Made by a program: the position numbers and the translations under genes
Origin: Bdellovibrionota bacterium
Lineage (GTDB): Bacteria; Bdellovibrionota; Bacteriovoracia; Bacteriovoracales; Bacteriovoracaceae
Length of the DNA: 19,483 nt
NCBI GenBank assembly: GCA_030836365.1
Contig: JAURQB010000130.1
Coordinates: forward strand, 1-19,483
Reading direction: 5' to 3'
Shown: positions 13,581 to 19,483 of the stretch, one piece after another
Position numbering within the stretch: position 1 is the stretch's first letter
How the letters are laid out: each line of letters begins with the position of its first letter
Notes under the pieces: model-generated
Database searches by the model: none
Seen by the model: the letters and a program-made list of their open reading frames with translations, nothing else
Told to the model about the DNA's origin: nothing

Positions 13581-14549
13581 TTAAAGGTGGCCCATCTTTC
13601 CAGATTGGTAATCATTAATCGCTTCGATGATTTCTTCGCGCGTGTTCATGACAAAAGGGCCATAAGCAAAAATAGGCTCATCAATGGGTTCACCATTTAA
13701 AACTAATATCTTACTTTTCGCCTCACCTTTAATTCTTATCTCTTGCCCTTCTCTCGAAAACACGAGCAGTTCTTTTTGGTGATAATTTGTTGAATCAATT
13801 TCTATTTTTCCTCGAAGAACAAAAATAACAGTGTTCGTTCCCTCTCCCACTGGAAGTGAAATTTCTTCATTGCGAGAAAAAGATAAATCAAAAACATTAA
13901 TTGGAGAATGCGTAAGGCAAGGGCCATTTTTTTTATCTACTTCTCCTGCAATTAAACGGCCTTCGCAATTTTCTCCCATCATAAACCTTGGAAAGTCTTT
14001 ATCTTTTACTCCTTGGTATCGCGGGGAAGACATTTTTTTACTTTTCGGTAAATTCACCCACAGTTGAACCATTTCAAAGTCACCTCCTCGCTCCGAATAT
14101 TCTTTTGAGTGTAACTCTTCATGAACAACACCACTGGCCGCCGTCATCCACTGCACATCACCCTGTCCAATCGTGCCACCACCTCCTGCAGAATCTCGGT
14201 GAGTAATTTCTCCTTGATAAGCAAAGGTCACCGTTTCAAATCCACGGTGAGGGTGCTCTCCTACTCCCTTTTGAGCTGATGAAGGAGAGAAGTTTCTTGG
14301 TGGGGCGTAGTCCATTAAAATAAATGGAGACGTCATCGAATAAGTACTAGGATGAGGTTGCATCATCGTATGAACAAAAAAACCATCACCGACCCAATGT
14401 TGCTCGGTTGGTTTTTGATGATGAATTATTTTTTTCATATTGCTCATACTTTTCTCACTCGTAAAAAATTTCGTACAACCTGGAATCGATAGAAAACTTA
14501 ATGCTCCCATCAAATGCTTAACAACCGTTCTTCGATTAAATCCCTTCAT
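13581..14549 (-). CDS. Pirin family protein with predicted Tat lipoprotein signal
   Basis: A 322-aa bicupin. The pirin signature GEHPHRGFETVTF and the SGVVHEELHS segment give the four metal ligands His99, His101, His143 and Glu145, which correspond to His56, His58, His101 and Glu103 of human pirin. The C-terminal pirin domain follows (GTNTVIFVLRGKIEID...LVLNGEPIDEPI). Bacterial pirins are usually cytoplasmic proteins of 230-300 aa with iron, some showing quercetin dioxygenase activity. Here about 35 residues precede the domain and look like a twin-arginine signal: NRRTVVKH, a hydrophobic stretch, then SIPGC with a possible lipidated Cys25. The start at 14549 is supported by GAGG 7 nt upstream and a one-base overlap with the stop of the preceding gene (TAATG). 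A start at the internal Met35 would give an ordinary cytoplasmic pirin but has a poor ribosome-binding site. Confidence 0.9.
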   Translation of the reverse strand: MKGFNRRTVVKHLMGALSFLSIPGCTKFFTSEKSMSNMKKIIHHQKPTEQHWVGDGFFVHTMMQPHPSTYSMTSPFILMDYAPPRNFSPSSAQKGVGEHPHRGFETVTFAYQGEITHRDSAGGGGTIGQGDVQWMTAASGVVHEELHSKEYSERGGDFEMVQLWVNLPKSKKMSSPRYQGVKDKDFPRFMMGENCEGRLIAGEVDKKNGPCLTHSPINVFDLSFSRNEEISLPVGEGTNTVIFVLRGKIEIDSTNYHQKELLVFSREGQEIRIKGEAKSKILVLNGEPIDEPIFAYGPFVMNTREEIIEAINDYQSGKMGHL

Positions 14550-15481
14550 TAAAATGCCTCAAATGGTCCTTTGGGGATAATACGATAAGGATTAATCATT
14601 TCGTGGCTATAATAATAATGTCGCTTGATATGATCAAAATGAGTCGTCGATTTAATGGCCGGTAGTTCATATAAGTTTTTCGTGTAACGAGATAAATTTT
14701 TATAATCCTTAATTCGCCTGATATTACACTTAAAATGAGTCACATAAACAAGGTCAAACCTCAGCAGTGTCGGAATCAAGCGAAGATCTGCTTCTGTTAA
14801 CTGATCTCCCACCAGATAGTTTTTATTTTCGAGATGGCCTTCTAAAAAATCGAGGGTTGAAAATAATTCACTAACGGCCGAGTCGTATGACTCTTGAGTT
14901 TGAGCAAAACCACTTTTGTAGACGCCGTTATTAACAGGCTCGTAGATCAATTCATTAAATCGATCAATTTCCGCTCGAAGCTCCACAGGATAATAATCAT
15001 CCTTATTTCCTGTTATCTCGTTAAACGCGGAGTTAAACATTCTAATAATTTCAGATGACTCATTGTTAACGATGGTGTCGTTAACTTTATCCCACAAAAT
15101 GGGAACAGTTACAGATGTCGTCACTGACTTATCTGCCCGTTGGTAATTTTCGTATAAAAAATTGACCTGATGCAAATGATCTTCTGTTGCCTCGGGAAAA
15201 CTTGAATCAAACACCCATCCGTTTTCCAGCATATCCGGATGAACCACTGAAACTGAAATTAGATTATTTAGATTTTTAAGCTCTCGATAAATCAGAGTGC
15301 GGTGGGCCCATGGACAAGCGTAACTCACATATAAGTGATAACGATTTTTTTCCGGTGGAAATGACGCCGAATGATCACTAACTTCATCTCTGAAAGTTCG
15401 AACCAACCTGGCATAAGTGCCTTTTTCATCGGAAGTGACAATACTATTATTTACCCATTTACCGTTTATTAATTTTCCCAT
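14549..15481 (-). CDS. yqjG: Glutathionyl-hydroquinone reductase-like GST (YqjG/ECM4 family)
   Basis: A 310-aa Xi-class glutathione transferase homologue (E. coli YqjG has 328 aa). The start at 15481 gives MGKLINGKWV, which matches the family's MGxLxxGxW opening; an in-frame ATG at 15502 adds seven unmatched residues. The thioredoxin-like domain contains YHLYVSYACPWAHRTLIYREL with catalytic Cys56, followed by SVSVVHPDMLENGW; the helical domain includes YLVGDQLTEADLRLIPTLLRFDLVY. Family members reduce glutathionyl-hydroquinones using glutathione and are cytoplasmic. This gene lies between heme A synthase (48 bp upstream) and the pirin (one-base overlap). Pirins with quercetinase activity and a quinone-handling GST in one unit suggest aromatic or quinone detoxification, but this is inference. 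A TATAAT 7 nt before the ATG suggests its own promoter and a leaderless message. Confidence 0.92.
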   Translation of the reverse strand: MGKLINGKWVNNSIVTSDEKGTYARLVRTFRDEVSDHSASFPPEKNRYHLYVSYACPWAHRTLIYRELKNLNNLISVSVVHPDMLENGWVFDSSFPEATEDHLHQVNFLYENYQRADKSVTTSVTVPILWDKVNDTIVNNESSEIIRMFNSAFNEITGNKDDYYPVELRAEIDRFNELIYEPVNNGVYKSGFAQTQESYDSAVSELFSTLDFLEGHLENKNYLVGDQLTEADLRLIPTLLRFDLVYVTHFKCNIRRIKDYKNLSRYTKNLYELPAIKSTTHFDHIKRHYYYSHEMINPYRIIPKGPFEAF

Positions 15482-15488
15482 GAGCTTT

Positions 15489-15515
15489 ATTATACATGGC
15501 ATGAGCGATAATCAA
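15489..15515 (-). promoter_or_regulatory. Internal promoter before the GST gene, probably leaderless
   Basis: On the minus strand a perfect TATAAT (15494-15489) ends 7 nt before the ATG at 15481, so RNA should begin at or next to the start codon. TTGATT (15515-15510) is 15 bp upstream, a short spacer. No ribosome-binding site precedes the ATG. Confidence 0.4.
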
Positions 15516-15529
15516 TAGAGGTCTAGAAG

Positions 15530-16411
15530 TTAGTTAGTTTTCATAAAATATCTTTGCAAAAAAACGGCCACGAAAAGGCACCATAGAGCATCAGCAATTA
15601 ACAAGTGAGTTAATGCACCCCATTTCGGTGCAAGTAAAAACCAATTGAGCGCACCAAATAAAACGGCCACCCAAGATGTATGTGCTAAAGCAGTTGAAAA
15701 CTTCGATTTTTCTTTTCCGGCCAGGGCTTGAATAATGGCAAATAGGCTAATGGCCAAAATGGGGTGAAAAATCCTTAACCGAATAAGAAAGTGAGATCCA
15801 GAATCAAAATCCTTCATCACTCCTGCAATTAAAGAAGTTTCAGGAAAAAGTGTATTGCCAAGAGCTGAAATGGCCCCCGTCGCGCCCACAAAAAGAAAGA
15901 TGAAAAAGCCTAATATCCAGAAAAGATTTTCTTTAAACTCTCTTAAGCGATATTTAACATCATCGATAACAACTAATTGCCCTACCAGTGCCGCAAGTAA
16001 AATAAATGTATTAACAAGATGAAAACCGATTACCCACGCCCTCATCGCGCTATCATTATCAACCACGAGTCCTTTTTTAACTAGAACGGCACCAATGAGC
16101 GCCTCCGTTAATGTAAAAAATAGTGATGCCCAAGCAAAGGATCTGGCGTGATGTCCTTTAGGAAAAACTTTTCGGGCAATGATCACGGAGGCAAAAATAG
16201 TGATGCCAAAAATACCCGAAGTAAGTCGATGAACGTACTCAATGAGTGTTTTAACTGAAGGCGCTAGGGGAATCACCTCTCCGTTGCACAAGGGCCAATG
16301 ATCACCACAACCAGCGCCAGAGCCCGACAAACGAACCCAAGCACCCCACAAAATAATAAATAGGGCCAAAATAAGGTTAAAAGCATTTAAATATTTATAT
16401 TTCGACATCAT
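15530..16411 (-). CDS. ctaA: Heme A synthase (CtaA/Cox15 family)
   Basis: A 293-aa integral inner-membrane protein with about eight hydrophobic segments, a normal length for CtaA. Two homologous four-helix halves are visible. Family residues seen are the paired Cys35 and Cys42 in the first outer loop (GSGAGCGDHWPLCNG), Glu58 and His61 (IEYVHRLTSG), His131 (GFHLVNTF), His216 (RIFHPILA) and His269 (ALTHLLIADALW). The enzyme oxidises the C8 methyl of heme O to the formyl group of heme A for aa3-type cytochrome oxidase, so the organism should respire oxygen with a heme-A oxidase. Heme O synthase and oxidase subunits are not in the window. A membrane thioredoxin is divergently transcribed 136 bp away. 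The start ATGATG at 16411 is preceded by a weak AAAGAG. Confidence 0.93.
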   Translation of the reverse strand: MMSKYKYLNAFNLILALFIILWGAWVRLSGSGAGCGDHWPLCNGEVIPLAPSVKTLIEYVHRLTSGIFGITIFASVIIARKVFPKGHHARSFAWASLFFTLTEALIGAVLVKKGLVVDNDSAMRAWVIGFHLVNTFILLAALVGQLVVIDDVKYRLREFKENLFWILGFFIFLFVGATGAISALGNTLFPETSLIAGVMKDFDSGSHFLIRLRIFHPILAISLFAIIQALAGKEKSKFSTALAHTSWVAVLFGALNWFLLAPKWGALTHLLIADALWCLFVAVFLQRYFMKTN

Positions 16412-16547
16412 TTTGGAATCTCTTTGATAACATATGTGAGCTCAAAAACTTTACCCGCTCATGTAAAAAATGGTTATAAACATTTTTGGCACAAAGGGTC
16501 AATCAATTGATGCGACAAGCTCGATATATTCAAGACAGGAATAAGCC

Positions 16548-17027
16548 GTGAAAAAATTATTTTCTCAAAATATCATCATAACGCTCATCTTAATTGGTGT
16601 ATTTGGATATCGGCACTTTCAATCAAAGGGCGTGGTTAATAAACTTAGGGGTATATCAATCAAAGACCTAAGCCTCACTTCCCTCAAAAATAAAAAGTCT
16701 ATGGAACTAGAGAGTTTATTAACAGAGAAGAAAACGCTTTATATCTGGGCAACCTGGTGCCCACCATGCCGATTACAAAATCAAATAATAAACTTTTATG
16801 AAAAAATTGGTTTCTTAGACTCGGACGAAATAATTAAAATATCCGTCGATCAAGATATTCGTGCCTTGAAGAAATATTTAAAAGATAAATCTTTAGAAAG
16901 TCATTTCCATGATCCGGTCAATCAATTTTTCGCGAGAGACATCATTAGAGGCACACCAAGCATGTTGAAGGTGAACAAGGAAGGCCATGTCATCGATTTA
17001 AAAATGGGAATCAATTTTATTTTTTAA
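16548..17027 (+). CDS. Membrane-anchored thioredoxin-like protein (TlpA/ResA type)
   Basis: A 159-aa protein starting at GTG 16548, with AGGA 7 nt upstream. One N-terminal membrane anchor (NIIITLILIGVFGY) is followed by a thioredoxin fold on the periplasmic side. The active site is WATWCPPC (Cys71, Cys74), as in TlpA/ResA/CcmG proteins, and the cis-proline motif is GTPSM (Pro137). The domain is short, and the C-terminus stops at INFIF where many homologues carry another helix. Such proteins keep cysteines reduced for cytochrome c or CuA-centre assembly. Its divergent placement beside heme A synthase makes an oxidase-assembly role plausible. The last 11 bp overlap the convergent nuclease gene, which may have shortened the C-terminus. 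Confidence 0.88.
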   Translation: MKKLFSQNIIITLILIGVFGYRHFQSKGVVNKLRGISIKDLSLTSLKNKKSMELESLLTEKKTLYIWATWCPPCRLQNQIINFYEKIGFLDSDEIIKISVDQDIRALKKYLKDKSLESHFHDPVNQFFARDIIRGTPSMLKVNKEGHVIDLKMGINFIF

Positions 17028-17865
17028 AGGCCTCATTTAATAAAGCTCCAAGACGAATTCCACCGAGTAAAAGTCGTCTCTCCATATCCTCTTTGAATTG
17101 ATAGCTATATTTGTAGCCAAGCTTTGGTAGCTCTGAATCCATATGATCAATATCACGTCTGCAATAATCTTTTATTAATATGATCGAATTTTTAGTTTTT
17201 GGTTTTTCCACTTCGGCGGGATAAATTTGATCCCTTAGAGTACGAGATTCTCTGGCCCAGCTAAGAATCTTTTTTTCCAGATCACTACCTTTGAGAGAAT
17301 TTCTTTTTTCCATTAAAAAATCAACGTACTCTGTAAAGCTCAATAGGGTTTTCTCAATTAACTTTTCATCCCAAAGTGCGTGTAAACTTGTGCGTTCTCC
17401 ATGAAATATTACTTGGCATGCATTTCCGCCCATATCTTGTCCATTTCCCACATGTAAAGGCTGATGGAGGTCACCCACGAGATGAACAAGAAACTTCAAG
17501 GCAATCGCCCGTTCCTCTTTTGGTTTGTTCGTATTTTTTAAAATACTTAAATTATCTTGAATGGATTGTAATAACTCACCTTCTCCGTGATATTCATATT
17601 CGTCTTGTCCGGCCGGCCAGGTCATATAATGCCAAGAAAATGTATGTCGATAATTATCAGGGTCTGACTTTATTTCATCGGCCCATGTGGACACTTGAGC
17701 AAGACTTTCATTTCCTAAAAGAAGTCGAATAATGCCATGAACTTTGGGAGATATTTCTTTCTGGGCAATTTCGCCAACAATTCGATGACCAGTTGGGCCC
17801 CAAGAAAATGATTGAAATGAAAAACTTACTGTTAATAAAACGAGAACAATCTTAGTTATCGTCAT
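17017..17865 (-). CDS. Secreted S1/P1-type zinc nuclease
   Basis: A 282-aa secreted nuclease. The start is placed at ATG 17865, with AAGGGG 5 nt upstream; the upstream in-frame ATG at 17922 would bury the signal peptide. Cleavage of MTITKIVLVLLTVSFSFQSFS leaves Trp22 as the new N-terminus, as needed because P1-type enzymes bind zinc through the amino group of Trp1. All the other expected ligands are visible: His27 (WGPTGH), Asp63 (STWADE), His79 (SWHYM), His128, Asp132 and His138 (HLVGDLHQPLH), and His162 and Asp166 (LHALWDEK). These enzymes cut single-stranded RNA and DNA and 3'-phosphomonoesters. A periplasmic or extracellular role in nucleic-acid scavenging is likely. It follows the YffB gene by 68 bp on the same strand. 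Confidence 0.95.
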   Translation of the reverse strand: MTITKIVLVLLTVSFSFQSFSWGPTGHRIVGEIAQKEISPKVHGIIRLLLGNESLAQVSTWADEIKSDPDNYRHTFSWHYMTWPAGQDEYEYHGEGELLQSIQDNLSILKNTNKPKEERAIALKFLVHLVGDLHQPLHVGNGQDMGGNACQVIFHGERTSLHALWDEKLIEKTLLSFTEYVDFLMEKRNSLKGSDLEKKILSWARESRTLRDQIYPAEVEKPKTKNSIILIKDYCRRDIDHMDSELPKLGYKYSYQFKEDMERRLLLGGIRLGALLNEAFKK

Positions 17866-17933
17866 CAAATCCCCTTTTATAAATTCATCAATATTGTAAG
17901 AAGCTTTATAAGGGTCTAGCAAATATTAAAATC

Positions 17934-18281
17934 TTAAATTTTCTTTTTCATAAATTCATCAAAAGAATTTATATCGCCAATAGACACAACGGTGCTTTCA
18001 TGCTCGATGATTGGCCGCTTGATCATGGAAGCATTTTGAATAATTAAATCGATCTTCTCGGCTTCATCTCCTGCTTCAAAAAGCTCTTTTACCTTACGAT
18101 AGGTCGTTCCTCTTTTATTAACAGGCCAATCATTCAAATGTTTTTTCCAACGAATAATAAGCTCACTCGTTGGAGCGTTTTTTTTATAATTATAAAACTC
18201 AAAATCAAATCCCGAGTCCTTTAGTTGGTTAAACATTTTTTTCATTTTATCGCAGTTGGGGATTCCGTATATTTTCAACAT
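17934..18281 (-). CDS. yffB: ArsC/Spx-like reductase family protein (YffB type)
   Basis: A 115-aa cytoplasmic thioredoxin-fold protein of the ArsC/Spx superfamily. The single redox Cys10 is in YGIPNCDKMKK, the YffB-type motif, not the CxxC of Spx. Lys56-Arg57 in VNKRGTTYRK and Arg89-Pro90 in MIKRPIIE are the other conserved positions. YffB proteins resemble arsenate reductase but appear to be glutathione-dependent thiol reductases of unknown substrate, so an arsenate role should not be assumed. AAGGA lies about 7 nt before the ATG. It sits 15 bp after the heptosyltransferase gene and is probably transcribed with it. A second thiol-dependent enzyme (YqjG-like) occurs elsewhere in the window, which supports a glutathione-containing cytoplasm. 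Confidence 0.93.
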   Translation of the reverse strand: MLKIYGIPNCDKMKKMFNQLKDSGFDFEFYNYKKNAPTSELIIRWKKHLNDWPVNKRGTTYRKVKELFEAGDEAEKIDLIIQNASMIKRPIIEHESTVVSIGDINSFDEFMKKKI

Positions 18282-18296
18282 TATTATTCCTTTTTG

Positions 18297-19301
18297 TTAT
18301 TGAAAGTATTGAGCAAGCTTAGTTTCCATATCTGAGAAAACTTGTCCTGCCGTTATTTGATTTAAACAAATCATTGAGTCGCACTTTGCCAGACCACAAA
18401 AGTGAGCCTCTCTCGTTCGACACTCAAGATGATCGATATAGTAATAAGGATGTATCGATTGATCATATGGGTGCCACTCCACAGGAGGCTCTGGCCCAAA
18501 AAATGAAGTAGAAGGCAAACCAAGCGCAATGGCCAAATGCTTTATCCCAGTGTCGTTACCTATATAATATTTTGCTTTCGCGATCTCAATAGGCAGCATT
18601 TCTAGTGATGTTTGGATAAAGTCTACATTCGATGAATCTCCAAAAGAGAGAAATTCAGTCTTCAACCGTTGATCTAATTCATTTACCGACACTGGAATTT
18701 TTACTCTGACACCAGGGTAGTTAGTTGAAATCAATTTCGCTAATTCATAATAATTTTTTATCGGCCAAAGTTTAGTCTCTCTAGTGGCAACAATACCAAA
18801 AATAATTGATTTTTCTTTTTTCACTGAATTTCGCAGCTCAAGCTTAGGACAAAAATCTAAATAATCACCGACCTCAAACTCCGGTAGATGATTTCTTATT
18901 CCATCCAAGTCTCGCTGGATATTTGATTTTTTAAATGTACCGTCATCAAGATGATGATTGTTTCCACAATATTTAATCTGCTTGTTAAAAAAACTGATTA
19001 TATTTCCAAATTTTTTTCCCCGCCCGGATTGAAATAATTCAAGGATTAAATTAGGTTTTAAACTCTTCACTTCTTGATAAAGATCAAGCCAACCAGTGAA
19101 TTTTTTGAGATCAATTGCAATGACTTGATCAGCTTGGGTATTTAAATTTTTAAAAAGCGGATACACCCAAGAAGGGACACCAAAAACAACGTTTGCCTGG
19201 GGCATATTTTTTTTTAAATACTGAACTGCGCCCAGAGAAATAATTGCATCTCCCAATGCCCGGTTCTTAAAGACTAGTATCGTTGATTCAGCGTTTTTCA
19301 T
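18297..19301 (-). CDS. Glycosyltransferase family 9 (heptosyltransferase-like)
   Basis: A 334-aa two-domain GT-B protein. The N-terminal domain opens with ILVFKNRALGDAIISLGAVQ, where Asp18 in the RALGD loop matches the catalytic Asp of WaaC/WaaF. The C-terminal nucleotide-sugar domain has FGIVATRETKLWPIKNYYEL and the family signature GNDTGIKHLAIALGLPSTSFFG (read in two parts: GNDTGIKHLAIA and LGLPSTSFFG). A Cys cluster near the end (LECRTREAHFCGLAKCDSMIC) is common in family 9. Such enzymes add heptose or related sugars to the lipopolysaccharide core on the inner face of the inner membrane. The exact sugar cannot be assigned, as no other LPS genes are present. The ATG at 19301 has only a weak AAGA before it. 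Confidence 0.92.
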   Translation of the reverse strand: MKNAESTILVFKNRALGDAIISLGAVQYLKKNMPQANVVFGVPSWVYPLFKNLNTQADQVIAIDLKKFTGWLDLYQEVKSLKPNLILELFQSGRGKKFGNIISFFNKQIKYCGNNHHLDDGTFKKSNIQRDLDGIRNHLPEFEVGDYLDFCPKLELRNSVKKEKSIIFGIVATRETKLWPIKNYYELAKLISTNYPGVRVKIPVSVNELDQRLKTEFLSFGDSSNVDFIQTSLEMLPIEIAKAKYYIGNDTGIKHLAIALGLPSTSFFGPEPPVEWHPYDQSIHPYYYIDHLECRTREAHFCGLAKCDSMICLNQITAGQVFSDMETKLAQYFQ

Positions 19302-19329
19302 TCTTGCAGAGTAACTATTTTTTTATTAT

Positions 19330-19357
19330 TTGCAAAGCGCATCTGGGCCTTCATAAT
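19330..19357 (+). promoter_or_regulatory. Promoter of the last gene in the window
   Basis: TTGCAA (19330-19335), a 16-bp spacer, and CATAAT (19352-19357, 5 of 6). RNA would start near 19364, leaving a short leader that includes AAGGAG. Confidence 0.45.
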
Positions 19358-19376
19358 GGTTAAAAAAGGAGCATCC

Positions 19377-19483
19377 ATGAAATTCATTGCATTTTTATTA
19401 TTGAGTTTATTAATTCAAACCAACGTCGCTTTGAGCAGTGATAATCAAGAGCTTTACCTAAAAAGAGTCTCCGAGGTATTAGA
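19377..19483 (+). CDS. Start of a secreted protein (3'-truncated by the window)
   Basis: An ATG at 19377 with AAGGAG 6 nt upstream opens a frame that runs without a stop to the window end (35 complete codons). It encodes a Sec signal peptide (MKFIAFLLLSLLIQTNVALS) followed by SDNQELYLKRVSEVL. Nothing more can be said about function. It is divergent from the heptosyltransferase gene, with 75 bp between the starts. Confidence 0.78.
   Translation, partial: MKFIAFLLLSLLIQTNVALSSDNQELYLKRVSEVL

Noticed and set aside
16743..16760. 6-bp hairpin TGGGCA / TGCCCA in the thioredoxin gene
   Set aside because: It falls on the codons for the invariant WATWCPP motif, so the sequence is explained by protein constraint.
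17376..17732. 118-codon plus-strand frame opposite the nuclease gene
   Set aside because: The minus strand encodes a complete P1-type nuclease with all ligands; the opposing frame has no recognisable features.
17866..17922. Upstream ATG at 17922 for the nuclease
   Set aside because: It would place 19 polar residues before the signal peptide, and the strong AAGGGG site belongs to ATG 17865.
18183..18198. 16-bp palindrome TTTTATAA-TTATAAAA in the yffB-like gene
   Set aside because: It contains only A and T in an A+T-rich genome and can arise by chance; nothing else marks it.
17934..18281. Arsenate reductase as the function of the ArsC-like protein
   Set aside because: The motif is that of YffB (single Cys in GIPNCDK), and no arsenic-resistance genes are nearby.
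1..19483. Defence island, mobile element, prophage or CRISPR content
   Set aside because: No integrase, transposase, terminal repeats, tRNA attachment site, phage structural gene or regularly spaced repeats were seen; most genes are housekeeping or exported proteins.

Overview
The window comes from a low-GC (visibly A+T-rich) Gram-negative bacterium. Gram-negative character is supported by a heptosyltransferase-type glycosyltransferase, a YceI-family periplasmic protein and many Sec-type signal peptides. The density of secreted proteases, nuclease and uncharacterised exported proteins, the frequent GTG/TTG starts, and an aerobic cytochrome-oxidase gene (heme A synthase) would fit a predatory or marine member of the Bdellovibrionota, such as the Bacteriovoracaceae. 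That placement is inference from gene style, not proof. No tRNA, rRNA, insertion sequence, phage gene or CRISPR array was seen.

Layout. 1-2192: Tex, a transcription accessory protein missing its first ~40 codons at the window edge. 2183-3755, minus strand: a secreted Cys-rich protein with a Pro/Gly repeat, and a YchJ/SEC-C protein. 3822-6751, plus strand: a YceI protein with an unusual membrane tail, a small secreted Cys protein, and a complete secreted subtilisin (S8) whose ribosome-binding region lies in a strong hairpin. 6773-7284, minus strand: a tight two-gene operon of a 62-aa CxxC protein and a SUI1/YciH initiation-factor homologue. 7375-9175, plus strand: two uncharacterised exported or membrane proteins. 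9143-13251, minus strand: a large secreted tripeptidyl-peptidase-II-like subtilase followed by an MFS transporter. 13345-13572, plus strand: a possible small membrane protein. 13581-16411, minus strand: heme A synthase, glutathionyl-hydroquinone reductase-like protein and a Tat-exported pirin. 16548-17027, plus strand: a membrane-anchored thioredoxin. 17017-19301, minus strand: heptosyltransferase, YffB/ArsC-like reductase and S1/P1 nuclease. 19377-19483: the start of another secreted protein.

The most interesting observation is the TPP II-like protease. It is encoded in two reading frames. The first frame carries the catalytic Asp and His, the second the oxyanion Asn and nucleophile Ser. The frames join at a textbook X XXY YYZ heptamer (A AAT TTC) placed immediately before the zero-frame TAA. 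A -1 shift there rebuilds a seamless 959-residue secreted protease. This may be programmed frameshifting, a recent inactivating deletion, or a base error.

Other structures not explained by coding alone are: a perfect 29-bp inverted repeat in the 3' end of the SUI1 gene beside a 25-bp-offset direct repeat; a 26-bp perfect palindrome with terminator-like form inside the YceI gene; two -10 elements placed so close to start codons that leaderless mRNAs are likely; and mutually exclusive hairpins over the start of the small membrane ORF. Functional links between genes are modest: heme A synthase with a divergent thioredoxin suggests cytochrome-oxidase biogenesis, and the secreted proteases and nuclease suggest macromolecule scavenging.
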